Assembly (NCBI RefSeq): GCF_001590985.1
Contig: NZ_BCTX01000022.1
Span: 1 to 64,000, forward strand
Direction: 5' to 3'
DNA from: Novosphingobium naphthalenivorans NBRC 102051
Lineage (GTDB): Bacteria; Pseudomonadota; Alphaproteobacteria; Sphingomonadales; Sphingomonadaceae
DNA: 64,000 nt
Part shown: piece after piece, positions 32,408 through 41,800 of the stretch
Layout of the letters: each line of letters opens with the position of its first letter
Numbering within the stretch: the first letter of the stretch is position 1
Made by a program: the position numbers and the translations under genes
The notes under the pieces: generated by a model
Databases searched by the model: none
Told to the model about the DNA's origin: nothing
What the model saw: the letters and a program-made list of their open reading frames with translations, nothing else

Positions 32408-34000
32408 GTGACCTACAACAGCCAGATCATCGAAGCCGGCAAGGCCATCGGCACCGAGCCCAACTGGAACGGCATCGAAGCCGAGTCGGTTGCGCGTATG
32501 CGGCTGCAGAACCGGTTCCGCACCGGCCTCGACATTGCCCGCTACACCGCGAAGATCATGCGTGAAGACATGGCCGCGTATGACGCTGATCCCGCCAAGT
32601 ACACCCAGTCGCTGGGCTGCTGGCACGGGTTCATCGGCCAGCAGAAGATGATCAGCATCAAGAAGCACTTCGGGTCGACGAAGCGCCGCTACCTCTACCT
32701 CTCGGGCTGGATGGTCGCCGCTCTGCGCAGCGAGTTCGGCCCCCTGCCCGACCAGTCGATGCACGAGAAGACCTCGGTTCCCGCGCTGATCGAGGAACTC
32801 TACACCTTCCTGCGCCAGGCTGACGCCCGCGAGCTGGGTATGCTGTTCCGCGATCTCGACAAGGCCAAGGCGGCCGGCGACGCGGTCAACACCCACCGCC
32901 TGCTGCACAAGATCGACGAGTTCCAGACCCACGTGGTTCCGATCATCGCCGACATCGACGCGGGCTTCGGCAACGCGGAGGCGACCTACCTCCTCGCCAA
33001 GAAGTTCATCGAGGCGGGCGCCTGCTGCATCCAGATCGAGAACCAGGTCTCGGACGAAAAGCAGTGCGGCCACCAGGACGGCAAGGTTACCGTTCCGCAC
33101 GAGGACTTCATCGCGAAGATCCGCGCGGTCCGCTACGCCTTCATGGAACTCGGCGTCGACGAGGGCATCATTGTGGCCCGCACCGACTCGCTGGGCGCTG
33201 GCCTCACCAAGCAGATCGCCTTCACCCGTGAAGCCGGCGACATCGGCGACCAGTACAACAGCTTCCTCGACTGCGATGAAGTCGATGCGGCGAATATCGG
33301 CCACGGCGACGTGCTGATCACCCGGGGCGGCAAGCTGATGAAGCCGAAGCGTCTGCCCAGCAACCTCTTCCAGTTCCGTTCGGGAACCGGCGAGGACCGC
33401 TGCGTGCTCGACTGCATCCATGCGCTGCAGAACGGCGCGGACCTGCTGTGGATCGAGACCGAAAAGCCGCATATCGGCCAGATCGGCGGGATGGTCAGCC
33501 GCATTCGCGAAGTCATGCCGAACGCCAAGCTGGTCTACAACAACTCGCCCAGCTTCAACTGGACGCTGAACTTCCGCCAGCAGGTCTACGACGCGTGGGA
33601 GCAGGAAGGACGCGACATGGCGGCCTATGACCGTGCGAAGCTGATGAGCGTGGACTACGACGGCACCGAGCTGGCGGACGAAGCCGACGAGCGCATCCGC
33701 ACCTTCCAGAAGGACGCGGCGCGCGAGGCGGGCATCTTCCACCACCTCATCACCCTGCCGACGTACCACACCGCCGCGCTGTCGACCGACAACCTGGCCA
33801 AGGAATACTTCGGCGAGGCGGGCATGCTCGGCTACGTCAAGGGCGTCCAGCGCCAGGAGATCCGCCAGGGCATCGCCTGCGTGAAGCACCAGAACATGGC
33901 CGGCTCCGACATGGGCGACGACCACAAGGAATACTTCGCCGGCGAAGCGGCCCTCAAGGCCGGCGGCGAGCACAATACGATGAACCAGTTCGCTGCCTGA
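32408..34000 (+). CDS. aceA: Isocitrate lyase
   Basis: Isocitrate lyase splits isocitrate to succinate and glyoxylate, the first step of the glyoxylate shunt used on acetate and fatty acids. The 530-residue protein is the longer proteobacterial subclass. The catalytic cysteine lies in SDEKQCGHQDGKV (variant of KKCGH), and metal and substrate loops include VPIIADIDAGFGNAEATYLL and SPSFNWTLNF. The GTG at 32408 is preceded by AAAGGGAAA and starts just before TYNSQIIEAGKAIG, the conserved N-terminus; the frame runs further upstream through the divergent promoter but carries no homology there. Confidence 0.97.
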   Translation: MTYNSQIIEAGKAIGTEPNWNGIEAESVARMRLQNRFRTGLDIARYTAKIMREDMAAYDADPAKYTQSLGCWHGFIGQQKMISIKKHFGSTKRRYLYLSGWMVAALRSEFGPLPDQSMHEKTSVPALIEELYTFLRQADARELGMLFRDLDKAKAAGDAVNTHRLLHKIDEFQTHVVPIIADIDAGFGNAEATYLLAKKFIEAGACCIQIENQVSDEKQCGHQDGKVTVPHEDFIAKIRAVRYAFMELGVDEGIIVARTDSLGAGLTKQIAFTREAGDIGDQYNSFLDCDEVDAANIGHGDVLITRGGKLMKPKRLPSNLFQFRSGTGEDRCVLDCIHALQNGADLLWIETEKPHIGQIGGMVSRIREVMPNAKLVYNNSPSFNWTLNFRQQVYDAWEQEGRDMAAYDRAKLMSVDYDGTELADEADERIRTFQKDAAREAGIFHHLITLPTYHTAALSTDNLAKEYFGEAGMLGYVKGVQRQEIRQGIACVKHQNMAGSDMGDDHKEYFAGEAALKAGGEHNTMNQFAA

Positions 34001-34031
34001 GGTGACCTTCACCAGCGAACATCTGAGATTG

Positions 34032-34066
34032 CCGAGCGGGGCTCTGTTACCTCTCGCCCCGCTCGG
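34032..34066 (+). promoter_or_regulatory. Hairpin between aceA and the 56-aa gene
   Basis: CCGAGCGGGGC (34032-34042) and GCCCCGCTCGG (34056-34066) are perfect 11-bp mirrors with a 13-nt loop. It lies 32 bp after the aceA stop and is not followed by T residues, so partial attenuation or protection of the aceA mRNA 3' end is more likely than full termination. Confidence 0.6.
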
Positions 34067-34121
34067 TAAATACCCCGCTCACGGGAATCCACCACGCGAG
34101 CAAAGGAAAGGAAACGTGACT

Positions 34122-34292
34122 ATGACCACCACCACGACCGAACCGGCCCGCGCCCGCGCGGTGCTCTCTAACGAAGACTTCAAGCTGCTGCAGGAAGCGG
34201 TCCGCTTCTACCTGCAGGCGCATCAGGACGATCCGATCTCGTCCAAGTATTCGAATCTCTACCACCGTCTCGGCTCGGCCATCCGCCGCTGA
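34122..34292 (+). CDS. Small conserved hypothetical protein, 56 aa
   Basis: A 56-residue protein with AVLSNEDFKLLQEAVRFYLQ and a basic end (YHRLGSAIRR). It has no signal peptide or transmembrane segment and looks like one or two helices. The ribosome site AAGGAAAGGAAA in front of ATG 34122 is strong, and the frame has normal high-GC codon use. The earlier in-frame codons pass through a hairpin and are unlikely. Its position just after aceA suggests a carbon-metabolism link, but I do not recognise the family. Confidence 0.7.
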   Translation: MTTTTTEPARARAVLSNEDFKLLQEAVRFYLQAHQDDPISSKYSNLYHRLGSAIRR

Positions 34293-34326
34293 GGCCGCTT
34301 TCAGAGTTTTCCTGGGGAGGAAAGCT

Positions 34327-34356
34327 TGGCCCGCCGCACACTGGTGCGGCGGGCCA
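34327..34356 (+). terminator. Terminator-like hairpin after the 56-aa gene
   Basis: A perfect 13-bp stem, TGGCCCGCCGCAC with GTGCGGCGGGCCA, closes an ACTG loop and is followed by a short TTTG. It lies 34 bp after the stop. The T-tract is weak, so efficiency may be partial. Confidence 0.7.
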
Positions 34357-34464
34357 TTTGCGTGGGAAAATAGTCTTACCAATCGTTTACAGACAGCGCC
34401 GTCTGAAATTGGGGATTTCCCGCAACAATCGATTATCGCGGCCGCAACGGCGCAGCCTCTACGG

Positions 34465-37281
34465 ATGGCTGTCATGGGAGACTTCCACGTCAATCCTTTT
34501 GCCGAGCTGTACTGGTGCGTCAGTACCCAGCACCGCCCCGGAATGGTGCTGCTGGCGCTGGCCGCCGCGATCCTGGCGGGTGCCTCGGCCATGCTCTCCT
34601 TTCACCGCGCCCGCCGCGGTGAAGGGCGCATGCGACATGTCTGGGGCACGATCTCGGGCCTGGCTCTGGGAGCAGGCGCCTGGAGCGCGCACAATATCGC
34701 CGTGCTCGGCTATCTTCCCGGCGCTCCCTTCTCGTTCCTTTTCGGCATCACGCTGATCGCGCTCAGCCTGCTTCTCGTTTCCGGCGTCACCGCGTCCCTT
34801 CTCCTGTTGCAGCTTCCGCCGCGGGCAGGCGTGCTGACCGCAGGCCTGTTCTACAGCGGCGGGCTTGCCGTCAGCCACTATCTCGGCATGGCAGCGATCA
34901 ACATGCCGGCGACCGTGCACTGGGACCCGGAATATATCACGGCCTCCGTGGTCGTTGCCATTCTGCTGAGCCTTCCCACGTTTGCCCTTGTCCGCCGCGA
35001 GGACAGCAGGCTCGCTGGGGCCGGCGCAATCGCTTGCTTCGGCCTGCTCATCGCGCTCACCCACATGACCGGCATGGTGGCGCTGGAAATCATCCCCGGC
35101 CGGGTTTCCGAACATGCCCTGGCGATTTCCGCCGGCAGCCTCGCCGCCTGGATCGGACTGGTCACCCTGGGGCTGTTCACTCTGGGTCTGCTTGTGCTGG
35201 TATCGAACCACCACGCCCTCGCAGCGCTGGAACGCAGCGAGCGGCAGCTTTCCATCTTCGTGAAAAACACGTCCGACTATGCCATCTGCATGCTCGACCG
35301 GAACGGCCGCATTTCCCAATGGAACACCGGCGCCGAACGCCTCACCGGCTACAAGGCGGGTCAGGCCATCGGAATGCCGCTCGCCAGGCTCTTCGCAGTG
35401 GAGGAGCGCGCCAGCGGACTGCCCTCCAACGTGCTGCGCACCGCTGCGAAAACCGGCACCTGCCAGGGCCAGTGGTCCACATTGCGCCGCGACGGTTCGG
35501 CGCTCTGGGTCGATGGAACGGTGGAAAAGGTCTGCGACGACGACGGACGGCATCTCGGCTTTTCCGTCATCACCCACGATGTCACCCGTATCCGGCAAGT
35601 GCAGCAACTGGCCGAGCAGACCGCCCGCCAGCTCGATACCGCACTGGAAAACATGCACGAGGGCCTGTGCCTGTTCGATGCCGACGAGCGCCTTGTCCTG
35701 TGCAACCGCCGCTTTCGCGAACTGTGGGACCTGGACAAGTCCGACACCGTGCCCGGCACCCCGCTTGAGCAGTTGATCCTTGCAGGCTTCATGAACACGG
35801 ACGGCCCCGACCACGCTGCCGAGCATGTCTGGGAATTCCGCCATATCATCGACGAGGCCCTTGGCGAGGAACGTATCTCCCCAGTAGTCGCCGAACTGGG
35901 CACCGGCCGCGTGGTCTCGATCGCCAACAGCCCGCTGCCCGAAGGCGGCTGGGTAACGACCTGCACCGACATTACCGAGCAGCGCCGCTCCGAAGCGCAG
36001 ATCGAGCACATGGCTTTTCACGATCCGCTGACCGGGTTGCCCAATCGCGCCCGCTACCACCGGCGCCTCGACCACGCGATCGAGAGAGCCGCGCAGGCCG
36101 GTTCGCAAGTTGCCGTGATCGCGATAGACCTCGACCGGTTCAAGGAAGTCAACGACACCTATGGCCACACGGCCGGCGACCAGGCCCTGCAGGCCATCGC
36201 CGAACGCCTGACCGGCACCATGGGGGACGGCGAAGTCGTCGCGCGGCTCGGCGGTGACGAATTCGCCGCGGCCAAGACGTTCTGCGACAAGACCGAACTC
36301 GACGAATTCCTGATCCGCCTGAAGGAGGCCTTCGTCGCCCCCGTGACCGCCGAAGGCCAGAGCCTGACGCTGGCCGCAAGCCTGGGCGTGGCAGTCTATC
36401 CCCGGGACGGCGCAAACCGGGAAACCCTGCTGAACAACGCCGACCTTGCCCTGCACCGGACCAAGTCATCGATCGGCCATACCGTCTGCTTCTTCGAGCC
36501 CGACATGGACGAAAGCGCCCGCGCCCGCCGTCAGCTGGCCAACGACTTGCGCCATGCCGTGCCCAATGGCGAACTGCGCCTGCTCTACCAGCCGCAGCGT
36601 TCGCTGAAGAACGGGGCGATTTCCGGATACGAAGCGCTGGTCCGCTGGCACCATCCGAAACGCGGCCTGATCCCGCCTGTGGAGTTCATTCCGCTGGCCG
36701 AGGAAACCGGCGACATCTTCGCGATCGGCGACTGGGTGCTGCGCGAAGCCTGCGCCGAGGCCCGGCACTGGCCGGAGACGCTCAAGGTCGCGGTCAATCT
36801 CTCGCCAGTGCAGTTTCTCCAGCAGGGCCTAATCGAGCGCTTCCGCGCCATTCTGGTCGAAACCGGCCTTTCGCCGAGCCGACTGGAACTGGAAGTGACC
36901 GAAACCGCGATCATCACCGACAAGGCGCGTGCCCTGCACTGCCTGCGCCAGTTCAAAGCCATGGGCGTCAGCGTGGCGATCGACGATTTCGGCACGGGCC
37001 ATTCCTCGCTCGACACCTTGCACGCGTTTCCGTTCGACAAGATCAAGATCGACAAGTCATTCCTGCTGCGTGCGGAGACCAGCCATCAGGCGATGGCCAT
37101 CATCCGGACCGTGCTTTCCCTGGGCCGGAGCCTTGCCATCCCCGTCCTTGCCGAGGGCGTCGAGAACGAAAGCCAGCTTCACGTGCTCGAAAGCGAAGGG
37201 TGCGACGAAGCGCAGGGCTACTATTTCGGCCATCCTGCGGCCGCGCCGAGCCTCGATCTGCAGAATACCGTCAATTTCTGA
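34465..37281 (+). CDS. MHYT-PAS-GGDEF-EAL cyclic-di-GMP enzyme
   Basis: A 938-residue inner-membrane protein. The N-terminal seven-helix MHYT-type sensor (about 1-230) shows degenerate repeats with histidines retained: SAHNIAVLG, SHYLGMAAI and THMTGMVAL. Two PAS domains follow (about 262-500), with GRISQWNTGAERLTGYKAG and NMHEGLCLFDADERLVLCNR. The GGDEF domain (about 515-675) has the intact motif ARLGGDEFAAA and the EAL domain (about 690-935) has GYEALVRWHHP and IDDFGTGHSSLDTL. Both a cyclase and a phosphodiesterase activity are therefore possible. A near-start ATG three codons downstream is an alternative. It precedes another GGDEF-EAL gene. Confidence 0.95.
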   Translation: MAVMGDFHVNPFAELYWCVSTQHRPGMVLLALAAAILAGASAMLSFHRARRGEGRMRHVWGTISGLALGAGAWSAHNIAVLGYLPGAPFSFLFGITLIALSLLLVSGVTASLLLLQLPPRAGVLTAGLFYSGGLAVSHYLGMAAINMPATVHWDPEYITASVVVAILLSLPTFALVRREDSRLAGAGAIACFGLLIALTHMTGMVALEIIPGRVSEHALAISAGSLAAWIGLVTLGLFTLGLLVLVSNHHALAALERSERQLSIFVKNTSDYAICMLDRNGRISQWNTGAERLTGYKAGQAIGMPLARLFAVEERASGLPSNVLRTAAKTGTCQGQWSTLRRDGSALWVDGTVEKVCDDDGRHLGFSVITHDVTRIRQVQQLAEQTARQLDTALENMHEGLCLFDADERLVLCNRRFRELWDLDKSDTVPGTPLEQLILAGFMNTDGPDHAAEHVWEFRHIIDEALGEERISPVVAELGTGRVVSIANSPLPEGGWVTTCTDITEQRRSEAQIEHMAFHDPLTGLPNRARYHRRLDHAIERAAQAGSQVAVIAIDLDRFKEVNDTYGHTAGDQALQAIAERLTGTMGDGEVVARLGGDEFAAAKTFCDKTELDEFLIRLKEAFVAPVTAEGQSLTLAASLGVAVYPRDGANRETLLNNADLALHRTKSSIGHTVCFFEPDMDESARARRQLANDLRHAVPNGELRLLYQPQRSLKNGAISGYEALVRWHHPKRGLIPPVEFIPLAEETGDIFAIGDWVLREACAEARHWPETLKVAVNLSPVQFLQQGLIERFRAILVETGLSPSRLELEVTETAIITDKARALHCLRQFKAMGVSVAIDDFGTGHSSLDTLHAFPFDKIKIDKSFLLRAETSHQAMAIIRTVLSLGRSLAIPVLAEGVENESQLHVLESEGCDEAQGYYFGHPAAAPSLDLQNTVNF

Positions 37282-37458
37282 CCGGTAGCCGCGCGGATAC
37301 GCATTACCCCGCATCCCCGGAAAAAAGCGACTGCAACTTCTGCCACAACACGCCATTTTCCCCGTAAGTGATTGCGAAAAATTGCGATTTCCCGCAGTTT
37401 CAGTGGTGAAAAAATTAACTATCGGCCCATAGCGTGACCCAGATCATAAGAGGTCGTT

Positions 37459-39543
37459 GTGCACCGTCGGTTTCCTGAAGAACAGTCCAGTCTAATTGCG
37501 GGCGAGCAGGCCATGCAGTCGCTTGAGCTGGCGCTGCAGGCTGCCTCGCGGGCGGAAAAGCGGCTGCGGGAATCGGTCGAGGCGCTTCCCCACGGCATCG
37601 TCTTTCTCGATGAGGACGGCCGCTACATTCTCTGGAACGAGCAATACGCCGAGATCTACAGCCGGTCCGCCGACCTGCTGCAGCCGGGCGCGAAGCTGGC
37701 GGATACCCTGCGCATCGGCATCGAACGCGGTGACTATCCAGAAGCCAAAGGCTGCGAAGAGCAGTGGCTCGCCGAACGCCTGGAGCGTCTGCAGCAGCCG
37801 GGAATGCGCCACGAGCAATGGCTTTCCAACGGCCGTTGCATCATGATCGAGGAACGCAAGATCGAAGGATGCGGCACGGTCGGCATCCGCGTCGACATTA
37901 CCGATCTCAAGCAGAAGGAAGAAAACTTCCGCCTGCTGTTCGAGCGCAACCCGCTGGCCATGCTGGTCTATGACATCGACAGCGGCCTCATCCGTTCGGC
38001 CAACGAGGCCGCCTGCACCTTTTTCCGGTACGAGCGGCACGAGATGGCGGGGCTGGCCGCGCGCGAGCTGTTTCCGGAAACGCTCTGGCCCGAAGCTGCC
38101 GAAATGCTGGCGGTCGACCACACGGACACCAACGACTGCTGGCAGATGTTGCGCCGCGACGGTTCGAGCGTGGATGCCGTCGTCGCCACCCGGCTCTCGC
38201 AACTCGAAGGCTATCCCGCGACGATCATTTCGATCTTCGACATGACCGAGCGCCGCCGCATCGAGCAGCGCATGGAACACATGGCCAGGCACGACGAGCT
38301 GACCGGCCTTGCCAACCGCGCCCACTGCCGCGAGCACTTGCGCGACGTTCTGGGCGAAACCGAAAGCACTGTCACGATCGCCCTGGTCGATCTCGACCAC
38401 TTCAAGGCCGTGAACGACACCTACGGCCATCACTTCGGCGATGTGGTGCTGAAAGACGCCGCCTCGCGCATGCGCAAGCTGCTGCCGTCGGACGCCCTGC
38501 TCTGCCGGATCGGCGGCGACGAGTTCGCGATCATCTTCCGCCGCTCCAGCCTGATGCAGGCGGAACTGGTTGCCAAGTCGATCATCGCCGCCTTGTCCGA
38601 GCCGTTCTTCGTGCACGGGCACCTGATCCACATCGGCGCGACCGTCGGCTTCGCGTCCTCGCCCTACGACAGCCGCGATCCCGAGACGCTGATGCGCTAT
38701 GCCGACCTGGCACTCTATGCCGCCAAGGGCGAGCAGCGGGGCATTTGCCGGGCTTTCGAGGCCGGCATGGACGCCGCCGCGCAGGAAAAGAACAAGCTGG
38801 AGCAGGATTTCCGCGCAGCCGTAAGCGGCGGTGAACTGGAAGTGCATTACCAGCCGCTCATCAATCTCTCCACCGGCGAAATAGAATGCTACGAGGCGCT
38901 GCTGCGCTGGAACCATCCCGTGCGCGGGCTGGTGCCGCCCGACGTCTTCGTCCAGCTCGCTGAGGAAATGGGCATTATCGACCAGATCGGCCGTTTCGTA
39001 CTGTTCGAAGCCTGCCGCGAGGCGGCGGGCTGGCCTGAGCACATCAAGGTCGCGGTCAACGTCTCGCCGCTGCAGTTCCGCAACGGCAAGCTGCTCAGCA
39101 CCGTCATCAACGCCCTGTCCACCTCGGGCCTCCCCGCCGAGCGGCTCGAACTCGAAATCACCGAGGCGGTGCTGATGGAAAAGGGCCCCAGAACCGCCGC
39201 CATCATCCGCAACTTGCGCGCCTTCGGCATCGGCATCTCGCTCGACGATTTCGGCACCGGCTATTCCTCGCTGAGCTATCTGCTCAATTACCCCTTCACC
39301 AAGATCAAGATCGACAAGGCCTTCATCCTCAACCTTCACCGCGAAGCCAATTCGCGCGCCGTGATCCGCGCCGTGATCGGGCTCGGCAAGAGCCTGGGCC
39401 TGACGGTCGCGGCCGAAGGTATCGAGCGTGAATTCGAGCGCGACTACTTGCGCGACGAGGGCTGCACGCAGGGCCAGGGCTATCTGTTCGGCAAGCCCGA
39501 ACATGCCCGCACCCTGACGGTCCCGGGCCGCCGCGCCGCCTGA
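37459..39543 (+). CDS. PAS-GGDEF-EAL cyclic-di-GMP enzyme
   Basis: A 694-residue soluble protein. An N-terminal PAS-7-like domain (about 30-150, EALPHGIVFLDEDGRYILWNEQ) and a second PAS (about 155-265, NPLAMLVYDIDSGLIRS) lead to GGDEF (about 275-435) with CRIGGDEFAII and EAL (about 450-690) with ECYEALLRWNHP, ELEITEAVLME and DDFGTGYSSLSYLL. All catalytic motifs look intact. The start is GTG at 37459 with AAGAGG before it; an ATG at 37513 would shorten it by 18 residues. It follows the MHYT protein by 177 bp. Confidence 0.94.
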   Translation: MHRRFPEEQSSLIAGEQAMQSLELALQAASRAEKRLRESVEALPHGIVFLDEDGRYILWNEQYAEIYSRSADLLQPGAKLADTLRIGIERGDYPEAKGCEEQWLAERLERLQQPGMRHEQWLSNGRCIMIEERKIEGCGTVGIRVDITDLKQKEENFRLLFERNPLAMLVYDIDSGLIRSANEAACTFFRYERHEMAGLAARELFPETLWPEAAEMLAVDHTDTNDCWQMLRRDGSSVDAVVATRLSQLEGYPATIISIFDMTERRRIEQRMEHMARHDELTGLANRAHCREHLRDVLGETESTVTIALVDLDHFKAVNDTYGHHFGDVVLKDAASRMRKLLPSDALLCRIGGDEFAIIFRRSSLMQAELVAKSIIAALSEPFFVHGHLIHIGATVGFASSPYDSRDPETLMRYADLALYAAKGEQRGICRAFEAGMDAAAQEKNKLEQDFRAAVSGGELEVHYQPLINLSTGEIECYEALLRWNHPVRGLVPPDVFVQLAEEMGIIDQIGRFVLFEACREAAGWPEHIKVAVNVSPLQFRNGKLLSTVINALSTSGLPAERLELEITEAVLMEKGPRTAAIIRNLRAFGIGISLDDFGTGYSSLSYLLNYPFTKIKIDKAFILNLHREANSRAVIRAVIGLGKSLGLTVAAEGIEREFERDYLRDEGCTQGQGYLFGKPEHARTLTVPGRRAA

Positions 39544-39668
39544 CCGCGGCTCCCGGCCCGCTGCCGCGGAAACACCATCCCCTCTTGCACTTCGGGGAAC
39601 TGTGCCCAACCAAGGGCGCGCATGACAGCTCGCGATTCCTGCCGGGCCAGTTCACCGGAGCCTGCTTG

Positions 39669-40598
39669 ATGAAAGACATCGCCACCCTGACGATGAATCC
39701 CACGATCGACGTGTCCTACGACATCGCCAGGATGCGGCACACGCACAAGATGCGGACCGAAAACGAATGGTACGCGCCCGGCGGCGGGGGCATCAACGTG
39801 GCGCGGGTGTTCACCCGGCTGGGCGGCAATGCCCGCTGCTATTACCTGTCCGGCGGCGCCACCGGCCCGGCGCTCGACGGGCTGATCGATTCGCACGAAC
39901 TGGTGCGCACGCGCATCCCGATCACCGGGCCCACCCGCATCGCCTCGGCCGTCCTGGAACGCGAAACCGGAAAGGAATACCGCTTCACGCCGCAGGGCCC
40001 GACGATCTCCGCCCGCGAATGGAGCGAATGCCTTGAGCTGATCGCGCAATCCGATTGCGACACGATGGTCCTGAGCGGTTCTCTGCCGCCGGGCGTGCCC
40101 GACGATTTCTATGCCCGCGTCACGCGCCTGCTGCGCCCGCGCGGGATCGAGATCGTGCTCGACAGCTCGGGCGCCGCGCTCATGCATGGCATCGATGCCG
40201 GCTCGCTGCTGCTGGTAAAACCCAGCCAGGGAGAGCTGCAGCAATATACCGGCCGCAAGCTTGTCACCCGCGATGAGATCGAGGACGTCGCGATGGACAT
40301 CGTGCAGACCGGCAAGGCCCGCCTCGTCGCCGTGACGCTCGGCGATGAAGGCGCGATCCTCGCCCGCGCGGAAGGGCCGGTCTTCCTGCCCGCGCTCAGG
40401 ATCGAGGCGGCCAGCGCGGTGGGGGCGGGAGACAGCTTCGTCGCCGGCATGATCTTCGCCCTGAACACAGGCATGAGCGAGCTGGAAGCCTTCCGCTTCG
40501 GTGTCGCGTCAGGCTCTGCCGCCGTGCTGCGCGCCGGGACCGGACTGGCCTATCCTTCGGACATCGAACGGCTGCTGAAGCAGGTCCAGCCACTGTAG
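39669..40598 (+). CDS. pfkB: PfkB-type 6-phosphofructokinase / hexose kinase
   Basis: A 309-residue ribokinase-family sugar kinase, closest in layout to Escherichia coli Pfk-2. The N-terminal MNPTIDVSYDIARM, the glycine block APGGGGINVARVFTRLGG, and the ATP-site ASAVGAGDSFVAGM with catalytic Asp are complete. It phosphorylates fructose-6-phosphate or a related ketohexose phosphate (tagatose-6-phosphate, fructose-1-phosphate); the exact substrate is not fixed by sequence. The start ATG at 39669 precedes KDIATLTMNPT, the expected strand. Relation to the GGDEF-EAL gene 125 bp upstream is positional only. Confidence 0.92.
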   Translation: MKDIATLTMNPTIDVSYDIARMRHTHKMRTENEWYAPGGGGINVARVFTRLGGNARCYYLSGGATGPALDGLIDSHELVRTRIPITGPTRIASAVLERETGKEYRFTPQGPTISAREWSECLELIAQSDCDTMVLSGSLPPGVPDDFYARVTRLLRPRGIEIVLDSSGAALMHGIDAGSLLLVKPSQGELQQYTGRKLVTRDEIEDVAMDIVQTGKARLVAVTLGDEGAILARAEGPVFLPALRIEAASAVGAGDSFVAGMIFALNTGMSELEAFRFGVASGSAAVLRAGTGLAYPSDIERLLKQVQPL

Positions 40599-41800
40599 CC
40601 CTGCAGGGCTGCTCCGGCGGCATCACCGCAGCCCGTTCCCCGCGTTCATGCGGACCGGCCGGCTTGGTCGGGACCGGATGCGAGCCCCCGCTCCTGCATC
40701 CGGTCCCGGTTCCGGCCGCCAGACACCGCCCCCCGGCAGCACTGGCGGCTTGCAGCGCAGCTCTGGATTCCGAAGGCGATGCGCACGTCACCGGCCTGGC
40801 AGCCCCCCGCCGCCTACGCCGTGCCTTGCGCTTGCCTTCCGGACTGGCCGGATCTGCGATCATGCGTCCTGTGAAACGCGTCCCGTGTCGTCAGCCATGG
40901 ATGTTCCTCCAAGTTCTGACGCCGGAGTACAAAATGCATCGCATCGGGGCATATGGAAAGGCGCGATCAGTCCGTCTCCAATGTCAAAGTCCGGCTTTTG
41001 AAAGTTTCGATCGCGATTGGAGCAAGAAAAAGCACCAAAATGGATGATGCATTGCAAACGATTTAAGTAATCGCATGCGAGCCTGCATCCGATGGGCTGT
41101 TCAAGACCTTGCAATGGCCTTTCCGGAATGGACTCCAGCATCAATTCGGAAAGCCTGAAAGCAACCGGGCATGGCCCGATCACGGGCATTTGCTCTGCCT
41201 TGCCCCATGACATTGCAGCGCTTCACAAACCCCGGTGCTGGCCACCGCCGAGGCGCAACGGGCAAGGGCGAAACATCGCCCGAGCGACAAATGCGAAGGC
41301 ACTCCCATAAATCTCAAGGAGACCGGTAGAGTGAAGAAATGCGCATATTGCGCAGAAAACCGCGCGATTATTGCTTTGCCAAACCGATATTATGCTGCAA
41401 TGTGGCTGTGAAAGGCCGCTTGCGGCTTTACCGGTGTTGGGAGAGAGCGCGCCGGGGGGTACATTATCTACCCGGCGCGCCGATCTCTTCGCAGACGCAA
41501 CATCACCCACTCCATCTTCTCTTGCATAGGCATGGCGCAATTTTGGCGCCCTTCGATCCGTTTGCCCTGACCGCAGTGGCATCGCCATCCGCACTCTTGT
41601 GCAGTGCAGCAATATCATGCTGCACGCAGGCTGCTGAAAAAACGCCGGGAAAGTGATTCGGACGCTGCGGGCAATTCCGTTCCGATAGCCCGATTCGCGC
41701 GGTGCACTGGCCTGCCAACCGCCAAAGGAATGATTGCCCGGTGCCTTCGCCTCCGGTACGTCCGGGGTGAAAGCGAATTCCCGCCCGTCCGTATCGTCCT
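40599..41800. other. 1.2-kb intergenic region with no convincing gene
   Basis: Between pfkB and the MFS gene no reading frame has a ribosome site plus a recognisable product; the open frames overlap on opposite strands and have poor codon use. GC content falls in the middle (about 40900-41450). Visible are a 10-bp stem GCGCGCCGGG/CCCGGCGCGC (41447-41456 and 41471-41480) and the inverted pair of related short segments described separately. It is probably decayed DNA. Confidence 0.65.
41206..41619. repeat. Two related short segments in inverted orientation
   Basis: A segment beginning at 41206 (plus strand) and one beginning at 41619 (minus strand) share about 18 of the first 23 bases (CATGAyATTGCwGCrCTkCACAA) and can both be translated as HDIAALHK followed by a divergent Arg/Gly-Asn-Gly stretch. 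The similarity extends with gaps for perhaps 80 bp. They look like remnants of the same coding fragment in opposite orientation; the parent gene is not recognised. Confidence 0.4.

Noticed and set aside
32390..34012. 540-codon minus-strand frame opposite aceA
   Set aside because: Antisense shadow; isocitrate lyase on the plus strand is unambiguous.
37492..39609. 705-codon minus-strand frame opposite the PAS-GGDEF-EAL gene
   Set aside because: Antisense shadow: repetitive Gly/Ala/Asp/Arg content, no motifs, while the plus-strand product has complete catalytic motifs.
40860..41213. 117-codon minus-strand frame in the pfkB-MFS gap
   Set aside because: No ribosome site, no recognisable family, and it overlaps another frame on the opposite strand; treated as non-coding.
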